From NCBI GenBank assembly GCA_026214975.1, contig CM047815.1, positions 77,095,299-77,159,298 on the forward strand: DNA of 64,000 nt, written 5' to 3'. Position numbers and translations under genes: made by a program. The DNA comes from Gentiana macrophylla. Its lineage: Eukaryota > Streptophyta > Magnoliopsida > Gentianales > Gentianaceae. Under the pieces are notes generated by a model. The model was given only the letters and a program-made list of their open reading frames with translations, made no database searches and was not told where the DNA came from. This document shows, one piece after another, positions 12,761-24,925 of this stretch. Position 1 is the stretch's first letter. Every line of letters starts with the position of its first letter.

Positions 12761-15700
12761 ATGGCGAAATCGGACGATCCAAACTCACCCATCGATCCCG
12801 CCAGTGGATTCTGCTCCGAAACCAAAATTTACCACAGCCTCCGACCAGCCGTCACCCTTCCCCCGGAAACCACCCCTCTCTCCATAACTTCCTACGCATT
12901 TTCTCTCCTCCGCCGCAAAACACCCGTCCCTGGACTTGCTGCTTTCATTGATGTGTCCACTAATAGGCGTTATCTTCATTCTGAACTTGAATTTCGCGTA
13001 AAATCGTTAGCTTCTTCTCTTCAACAACGATTTAACCTCTCCAAAGGCGACTGTGCTTTCATTCTTTCCTATAATTCACCAGACATTCCCATTCTGTACT
13101 TCTCACTGTTCTATCTCGGCGTCATTGTTTCTCCGTCGAACCCTGCTTCCTCTTCCTCTGAGCTCTCTCACCAAATCAATCTCAGTAAACCCGTTGTCGC
13201 TTTTTCCACATCAGCTGCTGCTCATAAACTCCCTTCTTACCTTCGCCACCGCACTCTGCTTCTCGACTCGCCGGAGTTTGATTCTATGCTGATTCCTAGT
13301 GCTCAGGGGAGTCCAATTGAAGCAGAAGTTCAAGTATACCAATCCGATACAGCGGTGATTCTATACTCGTCGGGTACTTCCGGGAAGGTTAAAGGAGTTG
13401 ACTTAACTCACAGGAATTTCATTGCAGTAATCGCAGGCGAGCAGGGTCGTCCTCCGAGGAAGACACCTTCAGTGACGTTTTGTGGAGTTCCGCTCTTTCA
13501 TATTTATGGATTCCTTTTTGCTATTAGAGAGGCGGCGTTGGGGAACACGGTGGTGTCGATGAATAGATTTGATTTGATAACGTTGTTTAAAGCGATGCAA
13601 GAGCATAAGATCACGAATCTGGCTTTGGCGCCACCGTCAATTATGTTGATTGTGAACAAAGCTGAATTGGCTGCCGGCTATGATCTGAGTTCATTAGAGG
13701 TGGTGCATTGCGGCGGAGCTGCGCTGGCAACCTCCGTGATTGAAAGACTTGTCAACCGGTTTCCCAAAGTGGTGGTTCCGCAGGTCAGTGAAACATTATA
13801 GTTGTCCACTCAAAAGTACTTGTGTGTTATCTATGAAGAGAAGTTATTGTGTAGTATTCCATTTATATCAAAGTGACCGTAAATAAATCTGAACCACATA
13901 TTTTGAATTCAGTTTAAAAATAAAAAATTTATATCGTATCACATGGGTGCATTCCGTATATAACACTCAATAACTTCCATCTAGGAAGTATGAATCACGT
14001 TATTTCTGATCGTTTATAAATTGTGTGGTTTAATTTCTAATCTGTTTCGTTTGTCATTTCACCTCAACATGCTCTCTCCACAAAGTATTTTCAATGGTTA
14101 TGGTAACACACTATATACCTTTACAACTTGAGATCTGTCTAGCATTGATGTCTAATTTCGAAATCTAAATAAAAACTAATTAGTAATTCATATAACAAAA
14201 TAAATTTAAGTTGTTTATATGTATTAGAAATCATTTAAAATAAAATCTATGCTAATATATATCCATAAGAAAATAGATGTTTTATGCATGGTTAAAGATT
14301 TTAATGCATTTCAGAATAAATTTATATTTATATGCTTTTTTTTACGGATACAAATTTATATTTATGAAAGTGATTAACTAAATAATCTTTTTAAAGCAAG
14401 TGATCCAGGTGATGTACAGTACACGGTACACCATTGTATGCATTGAGAAAGAAAGAAAATGAGGTGATATAGCTATAGTATAAAAAAGGGGTGGCGTGCC
14501 AGAAAAACAAAATAAGATATAAAATGGGAAAAAAAACATTAAGAAAAGATAGTGGTTGAAAATGATAAAAGCGTCTCATTCATTACGTGTACATTACACG
14601 TTGTTTCAACCACATGTAGTAATGTACGCTGGCGTTTTTCTTCAACCACTATATATATTTTTTTTTTTTTTTTTCTTTCCATTTTAGATTAAAAATAGTC
14701 TTCCACGACCTTTAACCTTATAAGAGCAAAAGTAGTGATAATTAGGAGATTGGTGGATTTCATGGTGATGTGTAGGAAGATAACTGGAGAGAAAATGTAG
14801 AAGGATAGTAAGAATGATGTGTGTGTGATTAGATGTTGTAATGGTAATAAATTTTTTAAGGCTATTTATTAAAATAATATTAAATTAAAAAAGGGAGTCA
14901 ACTTTTTCTTTGTAAAAAGGAAGGGCCGAAGGGGAAATACTTGTGTGGTGTAGAGATTTTGGTGATGTGGACGGGGGCCGAAGGTGGATTTAAAGTTTGA
15001 TTTTGTCTCTTTATCGGAAAACCTCCCGGCCGAAGGGGTGAAGTTTGCTTTTTGTCACTTTTTGCATAGAATATTGGCTATATGCTTTTCTAATTTTAGA
15101 GAATGAACTAGATAATATCTAAAAAATATTCTCTAATTCAACACCACTATTTTAAATTTTAGAAAATTCTTCTCTCCATTCTAACATTTGATGGAAATAT
15201 ATTGGCTATACAATCCTCACTACTCTTGCTCTAAAGGGGTGTTTTTGTCCTTATCAACCACTTTTTTTTTTTCTTTTTTTCCATTTTAAATTAAAAACAG
15301 TCCTCCACGACCTTTAACCTATGTAAAGTGATGGATGAAACGATCAGAATCATAAATTTTAAATACAAAATAAAACTGTGTAATTCATATACATCCACAC
15401 AAGTATTTTTCGAAATAGAAAAGGAATCATTTCCGGGTGATTATTTCAAACTCCTATCTTGAGCCCATTATACTATATTTTGTTGTTTTGATTATAGAAT
15501 TTTTTTATGTTTGTGTATTTCTGGAATATGAGTGCGCTGAATTTTTTATATTTTCGATTAAATCGGATGGTCGGATAACTATCACGTATATAAAAAGACA
15601 AATCTATTTTGTTTACTTGTATACATAATAGTCATTCGACGGTCCATTCTAACAACGATCGTGAAAGATGCCATTATTGCTGATGCTCTATGGATGTCCA

Positions 15701-17728
15701 AAAAGAAAATGACAAAAAAAGATGTGCCTTTTCGGATGAAAAGATATGCAGCCATGAAAATCCTGAATTTAATATGTCTTTCTAGAATTTTCCATTGATC
15801 AACTTGCAAGATGGTTTTTATATTGTTGTGCTGGATGATTGAATGGAAATTTGAACTAGTTACTAGTATATTGGCTCACTAGATTAATGGATTACCTAAC
15901 AGAACCAATTCAGGAAGTACCTAAAATGTGAACATCAACATATGATGAATGCTTTTTATGTTTATTTCCTTTCAAATCTGAACAACTGATGAAACTACTT
16001 ACATGCCCTGGTCATTGGACAATAATTATCTTTACTTTGTTACCGCTTTCTGAAGTAAATAAATAAAACTTTGATGTTATCAGGCATTTGGGCTAACTGA
16101 ATCCACTGGTGGTTGTGCTCGGCCGATGGGGCCAAATGATTGCCGGCAGAAACCTGGTGCAGTAGGGCGTCTCGTCCCTAATTGCCGAGCTAAAATTGTT
16201 GACCCTGACACCGGAGTTGGAATGCCACCTCTCAAGCATGGGGAATTCTGGATTTCAGGACCCTCTATCATGAAGGGTAACATACTATGATCACTTTTAC
16301 TTCCAATCAATCTCTATTTGTTTCCGTAATTGATCTACATTTCATAATTTGGATAAGGTTTACATCTGGTTTACAGGAATTTTGTCCGAGATAGGTAAAA
16401 GATGGAGATGTTAGGGACTATGAACATGAGGATAATGTGATGTCTTTAGAACACTTTTGCATTAGTGTTTCTTAAGAGATTCTATATTTCATGGATTCAA
16501 ACACCATTTTTCACCCATTTTATAGTATTTCTATTCGATGTGAAATGCATCAGAATATCCACATCTCATTACTTGAATATAGATTATGCACTTTTGGTCC
16601 TACAAGTAATGCAAATTTAGATATTTTGTATTGTACAAATTTGAATGTGGATTTTGCTAAACACGGTTGCGTTATAGTTTTACTTTGTTTTAGAGACACA
16701 AATACAAGTGCTTTTATATGTTGCTTGATATGGGCATTGTTTGTTTTTTTTTTTTTTTTTTCTTTATGATATCTCATGTTCCATTTATTTGGAAGCATAA
16801 TACATATGATGAATTTTCGTCAGGCTACGTAGGTGACAAAGAAGCAACAGCTGCAAGTTTGACTTCAGATGGATGGTTCAAAACCGGGGACATTTGTTAT
16901 TTTGACGAAGAAGGTTTCCTTTTCTATGTTGACAGGATTAAAGAACTAATCAAGTACAAGGGCTACCAGGTTTGAGCTAAATTCCAAGTCCTTCTTGAGT
17001 TTTGACTGTATTTTATGAGCTTTAGAGATTATGAGGTCATCTGGTTAATTCTCTTCAGCATTTCACAGAAGTCCTTTTAATGCTGGATAACTTTTGTATC
17101 AGGTTGCACCTGTAGAATTGGAGTACTTGTTGATGTCTCATTCATACATCGATGATGCAGCTGTGGTTCCGTGAGTCATTTTAATCTGTCGTTTTTTCAT
17201 GTTCTGGTTGTTTTGTTTAGTTGAGTGATCCCGTAAGGAACATGTCAACGACACTACAATTGATAAATTGGAGAGATCCGTATTAATCAATAGGTCTCAA
17301 CACGTGTTAGTGACACAATGTTGTGATAGAATCATAGGTAAAACTGAAATTTACTAACTAAACAAATGAACTCAGGTATCCTGATGAGGAGGCTGGCCAA
17401 ATACCGGTAGCCTTTGTTGTGAGAAAACCAGGAAACCATTGACGCTCTAGATTATTGATTTTGTGAGGTTGCGAATATTGAACATTAAAATTTTGTCCTA
17501 TTAAGACAGGTTAGGTGATTATTGAACATTGCAGATTCATTTTTCTGAATAAATAAAAATCCTTTTTTATTTTTTTTTTATTTTGCCCCTTTTTGAATAC
17601 AGGTTTCTCCATACAAGAAAATTAGAAAGGTGTTCTTCATCAACTCAATACCCAGAAATGCACCGGGGAAGGTGATGAGAAAGGAATTAGTCAAGCTTGC
17701 AGCATCTTCGACTCCTTCCAAGTTATAG
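12761..17728 (+). CDS. 4-coumarate-CoA ligase-like (acyl-activating) enzyme, PTS1 C-terminus; exon 5 damaged
   Basis: ANL-superfamily acyl-CoA synthetase: makes acyl-AMP from a carboxylic acid and ATP, then the CoA thioester. Exons read as 12761-13783, 16084-16276, 16824-16969, 17103-17170, 17376-~17460 and 17603-17728, with GT-AG borders and matching phases for exons 1-4. The P-loop-like box [11 protein letters not shown] is at residues 202-212, GEFWISG at about 394-400, then WFKTGD and [15 protein letters not shown]. The last exon has the catalytic-lysine region (APGKVMRK) and ends in SKL, a canonical peroxisomal signal, so a peroxisomal 4CL-like/OPC-type CoA ligase is more likely than cytosolic 4CL. 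The general resemblance is to the 4CL-like 9/5 group, but the substrate cannot be told. Exon 5 is odd: the frame hits TGA at 17440-17442 just after RKPGNH and the normal continuation is only recoverable with small insertions. This is either a pseudogene lesion or sequence error. Intron 1 is 2.3 kb. Confidence 0.88.
14636..15325. repeat. Direct repeat pair within intron 1 of the 4CL-like gene
   Basis: A poly-T tract followed by ccattttagattaaaaata and ccacgacctttaacc occurs at about 14648-14722 and again, slightly diverged, at about 15258-15322, roughly 610 bp apart. The DNA between is AT-rich with several 'ggccgaagg' words (14924, 14978, 15030). It looks like a local segmental duplication or a short insertion with duplicated flanks; I cannot assign a family. 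Confidence 0.5.
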
Positions 17729-18213
17729 TTTCATCGTCATATATGTAATCATTCTTGTAAGAACGAAACATGTCCTGAAAATGTAACATAATAAACATGT
17801 TGTATTTCAAAGGGAGATTCCCTATTACACCATATCGTCCGTCGGATGTGTGCAATTAGTATAAAAACACAAAAACATGTTTTGTCTTTTTACACACATG
17901 TCAGTCATCCAAAGATATTGTGCAATCGAGACTATCCATACTCGAATTTCTCTGTGTTATACAACGGTATCTCATTCTTAAGATACATTATTCTCCCTGG
18001 TGTATCCTTGTAGCCAAGCAAATGAAAGTTGTGCCATCTTTTTGTGTTCAAATCACTTCCTTTTGCTTTAACATCAAGGAACTAAGAAGCTCTTTAGTTT
18101 ACAAGGTAGTGCTAATTTCATTTTTTCCCCATGGTGATGGTACTCTCCCCCCCCCCCCCCACAAAGATTCTAACACTTAAGAAATTGAAGATGGCATTGG
18201 TAAAAAAGCCTTT
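17729..18213. other. Intergenic spacer between two convergent genes
   Basis: The spacer separates the stop codons of the 4CL-like gene (+) and the lipoxygenase (-), so it must hold both 3' UTRs and polyadenylation signals. A candidate aataaac lies at 17789-17795 on the plus strand. A 13-base C run is at about 18148-18160. Confidence 0.6.
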
Positions 18214-21200
18214 TCAAATAGATATGCTGTTTGGAATACCGCGGCCTGTTACACCAGGGCCTGAAGAGGGCAGAAGCAGTTCATATGGAGGAATGCCAGC
18301 CCCACTACGGTTTTTGAGACGTACGTCCTTATTCCGTTTATTTATGATCTTTTCAATCTCATGTAATCTGGAGGAGAATCTCTCGAATAATTGAAGGATA
18401 TCGGGATCACCAAACGCAGTGCCATGAAGATGGTGCAACTGGTTCAAGTACTCTTCATCTGGAGAATGTGTTGACAAGGTATCCTGAACCGCCATTACTT
18501 TTGTTGCTTGCAGTTGAGTAGGTAAAGATGACAGAAAAACGCGCTCTGGATTTTGTAGGAAGCTTTCATATGCTAAATCATCTTCTTGAACAATGAGTCT
18601 ACGCATTAAGGTTGGACGGTTTGGGACATAACCTCCAAATGGATATTGTCCAAAGTTTATAGCTGCATGTTGACCTGAAGATATCCATATCATTATTGTA
18701 AGTATTCCTGCTAAATCCTCTTTCGTATTGAGCTTAGGCCACCATGGCTCGTTTTTCTTATCACAGTGTCCTTTGTTTTTTATCTCGTTCCACCATGATT
18801 GAAGCTCAATGTCTGAAGTCACTGAATTTGGTTTTGAATAGTAGTAATCAACATAGGATTCTACTAAATCTTTGATTGCTGACCATATAAGAAGTCCATC
18901 TGCTGCGTAAGGGTAATCTTCTATCACGAGCTTCACGCCACTTGGCATCGATGGATCCTCCACAGCCATGCCCCTAGAATATGAACCAGAATGTCAAAAC
19001 CTAAGACAATGTTATGGGAAAAACAGAAAAAACATGTAGCAACCTTCGAATCAGATCTGCTGGCAACGCTTCCATATCGAATCTCCACATGTTCTTGTAT
19101 GCAGCAGAGCTCAATTCCATGGCATACTTTCCGGGGCTATAGCATGCTTCAATAATTCCACCCCCGTTTATTAAACTTTGTCTTGCAAGGGCATTAATTT
19201 CCATTGTGTAGCGCATATGAGGATGAAGCAACTTGTAGACTGGGTGCATACAGCTAAGCTGCCTATGAGTAGCAATGATATAAGGTTCCATACATGCATG
19301 TGTCCTCAGCCTGAAACCACCACCAATTAGATAAAGGCCCGATGCGAGAATCAAACTAGAGCAAATATGAATTTGGAGAAGTCAAGAGAACCTCATTCTT
19401 ACCAGTGGTTTACCAACTGATGGATGCCAGCATCATTAGAACAAACATGGGCTTTAGCTTGCTTCCAAATCCAATGAGTTGTAGCATCATGGCCATGAGT
19501 GAATATACGTTTGTTTCTTGTTGAAGAAGGTGAAGGAGGAACCGAAAGTTCAATAATGATTGGGCGTAAAATGCCAGAAGGGGTGTAGAAGAAAACTGTT
19601 CTTGAAGCATAAGCTTTCCTTCCAGGCAAGGAGTTCATGTTTTCAATGAATGGAAGAAGTATGTCATGATAATCGATTATGAAGAGCCGTTTGCTCTTAA
19701 AAGCCTGCACGATTATGAGGGCCCACGTCAAGAAAACTGAACATAGTAACGAAAATACAACTCGTTTTGCATAAGAAAGGATTTCTAGTACCTCATCAAC
19801 ACTCATCCCACCGATTTCTTGTTTGATCAAGTCTTCTGTTATTTCTGACTCTGGTGAACCATATATACTCGGATCTAGTTTACTCAAAATTGGGAGATCC
19901 TGCAAAACCACAAAAAGCCTCATAAAGAAATAAAAACACTGTGCAAGACGAGGCAAAATAAAAAAATCAAGATCATACCTTCAGTAGCTCAATGTTCACA
20001 GGGTTAACCCCAGCCAAAGCCTGTCTTGCAAACTCATTGTCCCGCAGCCATGCGAATCTATCACCTTAGAAAAGAATCAGAAAAAAAAAAAATATTCACA
20101 CTTGCCCTATTGTTTTCCAGAAGACAATATATGGTTTCTAGGGCAATCTGATGCATGGAAGCATTCTACCAGGGGGTTGGGGTGGGGGCATATCATGGTT
20201 TCTAAAAGTAATTTCCTTTGCCATCTATTTATAGACTAACATTGAATTATTGAAACATCCCGGAACATTCATGGACCTTGGGAGTGAAGAAAAGCTAACA
20301 AGGAAAGATGAAGGATAGTGTTCTTACTTTTGATGATTGCAGGAGTTTCATACTTCAACAATTGTCCAACCGTAAACAATGGTTTCATGAAATTTGAAGC
20401 AAACGGATTCATAGTAATATTTGTTTGCTCTTGTTCTTTCAATAAAACACCATAATTGTAAAGTTTGTCTATCTCTGAAAAACAGGTAAATGAGATGTCT
20501 GACTTGGACAAGGTAGAAGCAATTAATGGTATCATATTGTGCAACAGAGCTTTCAACCTTCCAGCTGAGAAGGTATTTTGCTTAATCTCCTCAAAAGCTT
20601 CATCTCTAGGAACATATACTGGATGAGGCTTCTCTATTCTACGTTCGCTGAATTTATCTGTTCGTTTTTTTTCAATTTTAAAAAAAGAAACCCTGCAGAT
20701 ATTAGATAAATTATGCAAAAATGCTTAAGCAGAGAAGCAGTGGGAGCAACATATTGGATACCTGTATTGGTCGGCGGTCTACCAGTTCTACACCGCCTAG
20801 GATAAGGCCTTTCTTGATTACCTAAGACAGGTCTAGCCAGATCTTCACCCTTATCAGGATTACCAAGATCATTGTAAACATCATAATCGTATATTCTCTC
20901 GTGCATCTTCCTCTCACCTTTCCCATTACCACGAATGCTCAATAAATCTTCATGTCTAAGATCCACAATGCCAGGCGGTGTTTCAGAGGGTAAGTATGTC
21001 TGTCAAATGATTATATGATCAGTCATCAAACAGTTCCTAGGCAAAAAAAAAAAAAAAAAAAAAAAAAAAAGGAAAGAATGGTAACAGAAAAGGGACCTGG
21101 TTCTTGAATATGATTCTACTTTCGCGGTTGTCCTTTCGTGAATGAATCCATGTATTAGCCCAAAAGGTTAATGGCTCTTCACCAAAATTAAAAAGAACAA

Positions 21201-21930
21201 TATCCACTAAGCAGAATTCTTTGTCAAGGAAATTTGTAACAAGAATAGCACCAGGGCATCCAAAATCATTTGGAACTTTGAATGTTGCATCATATTCAAT
21301 TAAATAAGGTAGGTTTGATGGCCTTGCTGATCCTCTTACATAAGACTTTACAGTCTTTCCTGAATTGGTAGCTGTAATGAACAAAAAAACAAATTAGTTG
21401 TGGCAGAAATGCACCAAGAAACAGTTGCCACCCAAAAAAAAAAAATGTCATCTTTCACACATAACTATGATAGTTTTGTTAAAGTTGGAGGAAAATTTAA
21501 AAAGAAACAAACCAGGGTCAATGTCTTCACTAATGAGCTGAATCAAGATTCCAAGACCAATCCCATTGATGAGATTCCCCCACTGATTTTCAAACTTATC
21601 AAAGAGTTTCTCTTTCATCTTCTTCCTTATAGTGATCACTGCTCTCACCTCTGTTTCACCATTTTTAGTTGAAGAAGATGAAGAAGAAGAATAGCTACCT
21701 CTTTTAGCTACTGTGTCTTCCACCTTAGTCTTGTTATCTTCACTACTAATCACAGCTCTTATGTCTTTTGCTGCTGCAACTTTTCTTTTTGGCTGGAAAC
21801 AAGGAATCTTGGTGGGATTTCTTAAGAGCCCACCAATCATTCCGGCACCGGCGACGATCGGTGGCCGCCTGAAGCTGGGGACATGATGCTGCTGAATGTC
21901 TAAACTAAGTCTTGTTTGAGATGTAAACAT
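18214..21930 (-). CDS. LOX: 13-lipoxygenase, chloroplastic, nine exons, intact
   Basis: Type-2 13-lipoxygenase: adds O2 to linolenic/linoleic acid at C13, the entry step of jasmonate and green-leaf-volatile synthesis in plastids. Exons: 21930-21513, 21371-21097, 20999-20762, 20657-20328, 20064-19979, 19899-19792, 19704-19403, 19310-19044, 18973-18214. Every junction is GT-AG and phase-compatible, giving 927 residues, normal for this family (about 900-930). The first ~60 residues look like a plastid transit peptide, then a PLAT/LH2 beta-barrel (~100-260), then the lipoxygenase domain. Iron ligands are visible: His580 and His585 (HQLVNH), His777 and Asn781 ([17 protein letters not shown]) and the C-terminal Ile927 (NSISI). 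The N-terminal serine run and [13 protein letters not shown] segment suggest the LOX6 type rather than LOX2, tentatively. It converges on the 4CL-like gene. Confidence 0.95.
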
Positions 21931-22249
21931 GTTTTTCTACCATGAACACAGTGGAGGAGGATGTTATGATAGTGGAAATTAATGTTGTGGTTGAGTTGAG
22001 CAGCATTTTAAAGATTCTAAAACTACAAGTCAATTTGTTGTAAATACTAGTACTAAATAAACATGTGCTTCTTCACAAAAAAATAAAAATAAAAATAAAC
22101 ATGTGCTGCTTCTATACTTTTCTTCAATGATCCGTAGAACCCAGCAGTGCATACTGTGCATTGGTGACTGGAAAATGATTTATCATATCCCAGTTGAATT
22201 ACTCTTTTTTTCTTCCTTTTTTTTTAAATCAATTTAAAATTTGGTGATA

Positions 22250-22585
22250 GGAATGATGATTTTTTTTTTTTTTTGGCACGCCTCTTTTTACTATTGACAT
22301 CTATTTTTTAATTATTTTTTCGGGTGAAAAAAACGTCGGTGTCACTGGTTACGTCGGTGACACTAATGTTTAACAAGGAACACCAGTGGAAAGTCGTGGA
22401 CTGACGTTTTTTAAAATGTAACACTTTTATAAAGGGGCGTCGATTATCATTTGGTATTCGCTGTTGAACACCAACGTCACGTCGACGTTCACTTTATAAA
22501 AAATCATTTTGAGTCACACAAGTAATTTTTTGGTGTCGAAAGAATAGATAAGTAGAAAGTAAATAGGGATTTGCCGATAAAATCC
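22250..22585. mobile_element. TIR-bounded repeat, copy A1 (diverged)
   Basis: Member of a family also at 45722-46097, 61464-62784 and 62958-63350. The 3' edge read inversely is GGATTTTATCGGCAAATCCC, matching the family terminus GGnTTCTATCGGCACC; the 5' edge is eroded by a T run before ggcacgcc. The interior shares aaaaaaacgtcggtg, gtggactgacgtttt and aacacttttataaagggg with A2, and contains ACGTC...GACGT near-palindromes at 22334-22372 and 22470-22490. No coding capacity. Confidence 0.6.
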
Positions 22586-22599
22586 TTTTCTTTTTAAGG

Positions 22600-24260
22600 T
22601 CATAGTTAATGACAACACAATCAATCTATTTTTAGAGCATCATATTGAAATTCGATTTCTTTATATTCAACTTTTCTATAGTCGAAATTATGGAAAAAAA
22701 GGACTCGGAAAATTTCGATCTCTCTATTCGATTTTTTTCCAAAGTAAGGCGCAATGCTATTAACGGTATATTTTTTTATGATATATATTTTTTTCCTTGA
22801 TTATATTTTAGAAAGGGATGTGTATTTATTGATATTACTTTTTGATAGGGAAGTTATTGTGTGGTGAGGAAATTTGAGGTGAAGTGACGGATAAAACGAT
22901 CAGAACCACATAGTTTAAATACATAATGAAGGTGTGTGATGTGCCACACGATGTCTCACACGGTGTGGAGACACCACACAATAACCTCCCTGATTGATAG
23001 ACAATGCAATAATGACCTTTTATCATTCAGGCATAATTGATAAACAATCATTCAGTCATATTCAATTTTAAAATTAATTAATATAAATTTTATATTATTT
23101 ATTAAGGGAGGGATGCGGATTTTTTTTATGGGGAGGTGGGTATAAAGGACAACAATTATATCAAAAATAAGAAATAGGACATTAGGAAAATAAAATGGGC
23201 TATAAGGACAATTTACCCATTCATTCACCAAAATACCCTTAATTACACGTTGTATCAATCCATCAACCATTTCCCGCAAATAACGGCCGGAGTTATTCCA
23301 ACCTAAGTAAAAAAAAAATTCCGTTTCCAAAAAATCCGCTAAAATACATGTGTATCTTTACTGTGAAAAACATGGAACCGAATTAGAAATGGAACAACAA
23401 TGTCGATTTCGCGATCGGTCTAACTAGAAGAGGAAGCAGAGAAAAGGGGCATTGGGATTTGCAGAAACAGGTGAACTTATGAGATCGTTTATTTCGGCAA
23501 GATTCAAAGGGCGATTTGAAAACATCCGGTTAAACCATTGGCATTTTTTTTTACGTAGTAGTGGAGTCGATAATTTGTGTGGAATCGTTATAATCTAAGC
23601 CATTTTCAGTGTGAATTGAGTATGGTATTGCTTCATACTTCTTTTGTGTTATGTGAATTCATATTTGAGTGAATGTATGGTGGATGCGATTGTTTTCAAG
23701 TGGAATATGGATGTGTGTTATAACATCCAATATTTGTTTACATTCCTCTAATTACGCGTGCTCCACTGTAATTATATTCCACTGTTTACGTGTGTTCCAT
23801 TTTAAGCTTATTCCAATTTTTATCATATTCCACTATCCGTATATCGATGCTATTGTATTCCACTGTTTATCGATACTATTGTATTCCATTGTTTATTGTA
23901 TTTCACTGTTCACTATCTGTATACGTGAAAAAGTGGAAGATAAACAGGGGAACGGCGAAATAGTGGCAACCACAAAGGATTATGTGTAACCCATATGTAC
24001 ATAAGAATTGGAGCACAATGATGATGATTTGAATGGAAAAAAGGTCTTTTGTTGAAGTTTAAAAAACAAATATCATTAATGAATCGTCAAAAATAAATCT
24101 AATGGTTGGATCAATTTAATTCCGAATGCCACAAGTCCATGAAAGATAATCCAGTGTCAACTCAATTTTGAAGAAAAAATAAACTGAAAGATTACCAGAA
24201 AGATATAGAAGTATAGCTCATGTAGAAATGTAGATGCCACTCAGACGTAAAAATTATATA
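22600..24260. other. Intergenic DNA, no gene
   Basis: No coding region is supported. At 23770-23930 a low-complexity stretch repeats 'ttccactgtttat/attgtattccac' several times, giving a spurious 106-codon frame. At about 22850-22990 a segment 'gaagtgacggataaaacgatcagaaccaca' resembles 15328-15360 in intron 1 of the 4CL-like gene, pointing to another dispersed repeat. Confidence 0.4.
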
Positions 24261-24830
24261 TCCTATCCTAATATCTAATAAGAAGAGAGGGGGCAAGTCA
24301 TGGTGTGCCGACACGTGGCGTTTTTTGGTTTTTTTTTTTTTTTTTAATAGATCACATATATACATCCTACCTTATTTTCTGTACGTTATATTTGTGTGTC
24401 CAAACAACGTCCTCCGAACGAGGACGTCCCCGATATGTTGGTGTGTCCGGACGGCGTCCTCCGAATTAGGTCCTCCGAACGAAGACGTCATCCGTGTGTC
24501 CGAACGATGTCTTCCGATCCGAATGAAGACGTCCTCCGTGTGTCCGAACGACGTCCTCCAATCCAAAAGACATCCTCCGACTCAATATAAACCCGATGAG
24601 ACGTCCTCCGTGTGCCCAAAACGATGTCCTCTGTGTGTCCGAACGATGTCCTCTGATCCGAAAGACGTCCTCCGACGTTATGTTTGTGTGTCCGAACGAC
24701 GTCCTCCGAACGAGGACGTCCCCGATATGTTGGTGTGTCCGAACGATGTCTTCCGATCCGAATGAAGACGTCCTCCATGTGCCCGAACGATGTCCTCCGA
24801 TCCGAAAGACGTCCTCCGACTCAATATAAA

Positions 24831-24925
24831 CCCGATGAATGGGAACCCCCCATATAGGCTTATTGAGCGATAACCCAACTTGCAGCACTAGACATAAATA
24901 TTTCTGAGGATTGGCATTTTTTTTA
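24831..24925 (+). repeat. Tail segment of Helitron module 1
   Basis: Sequence containing aacccgatgaatgggaaccc, cttattgagcgataacccaa and cttgcagcactagacata follows the minisatellite. The same tail recurs at 26602-26700 and 26843-26945. Each copy is followed by a T run and a 'acgatatgtttgt' leader, so the interior is three tandem modules. Confidence 0.8.
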
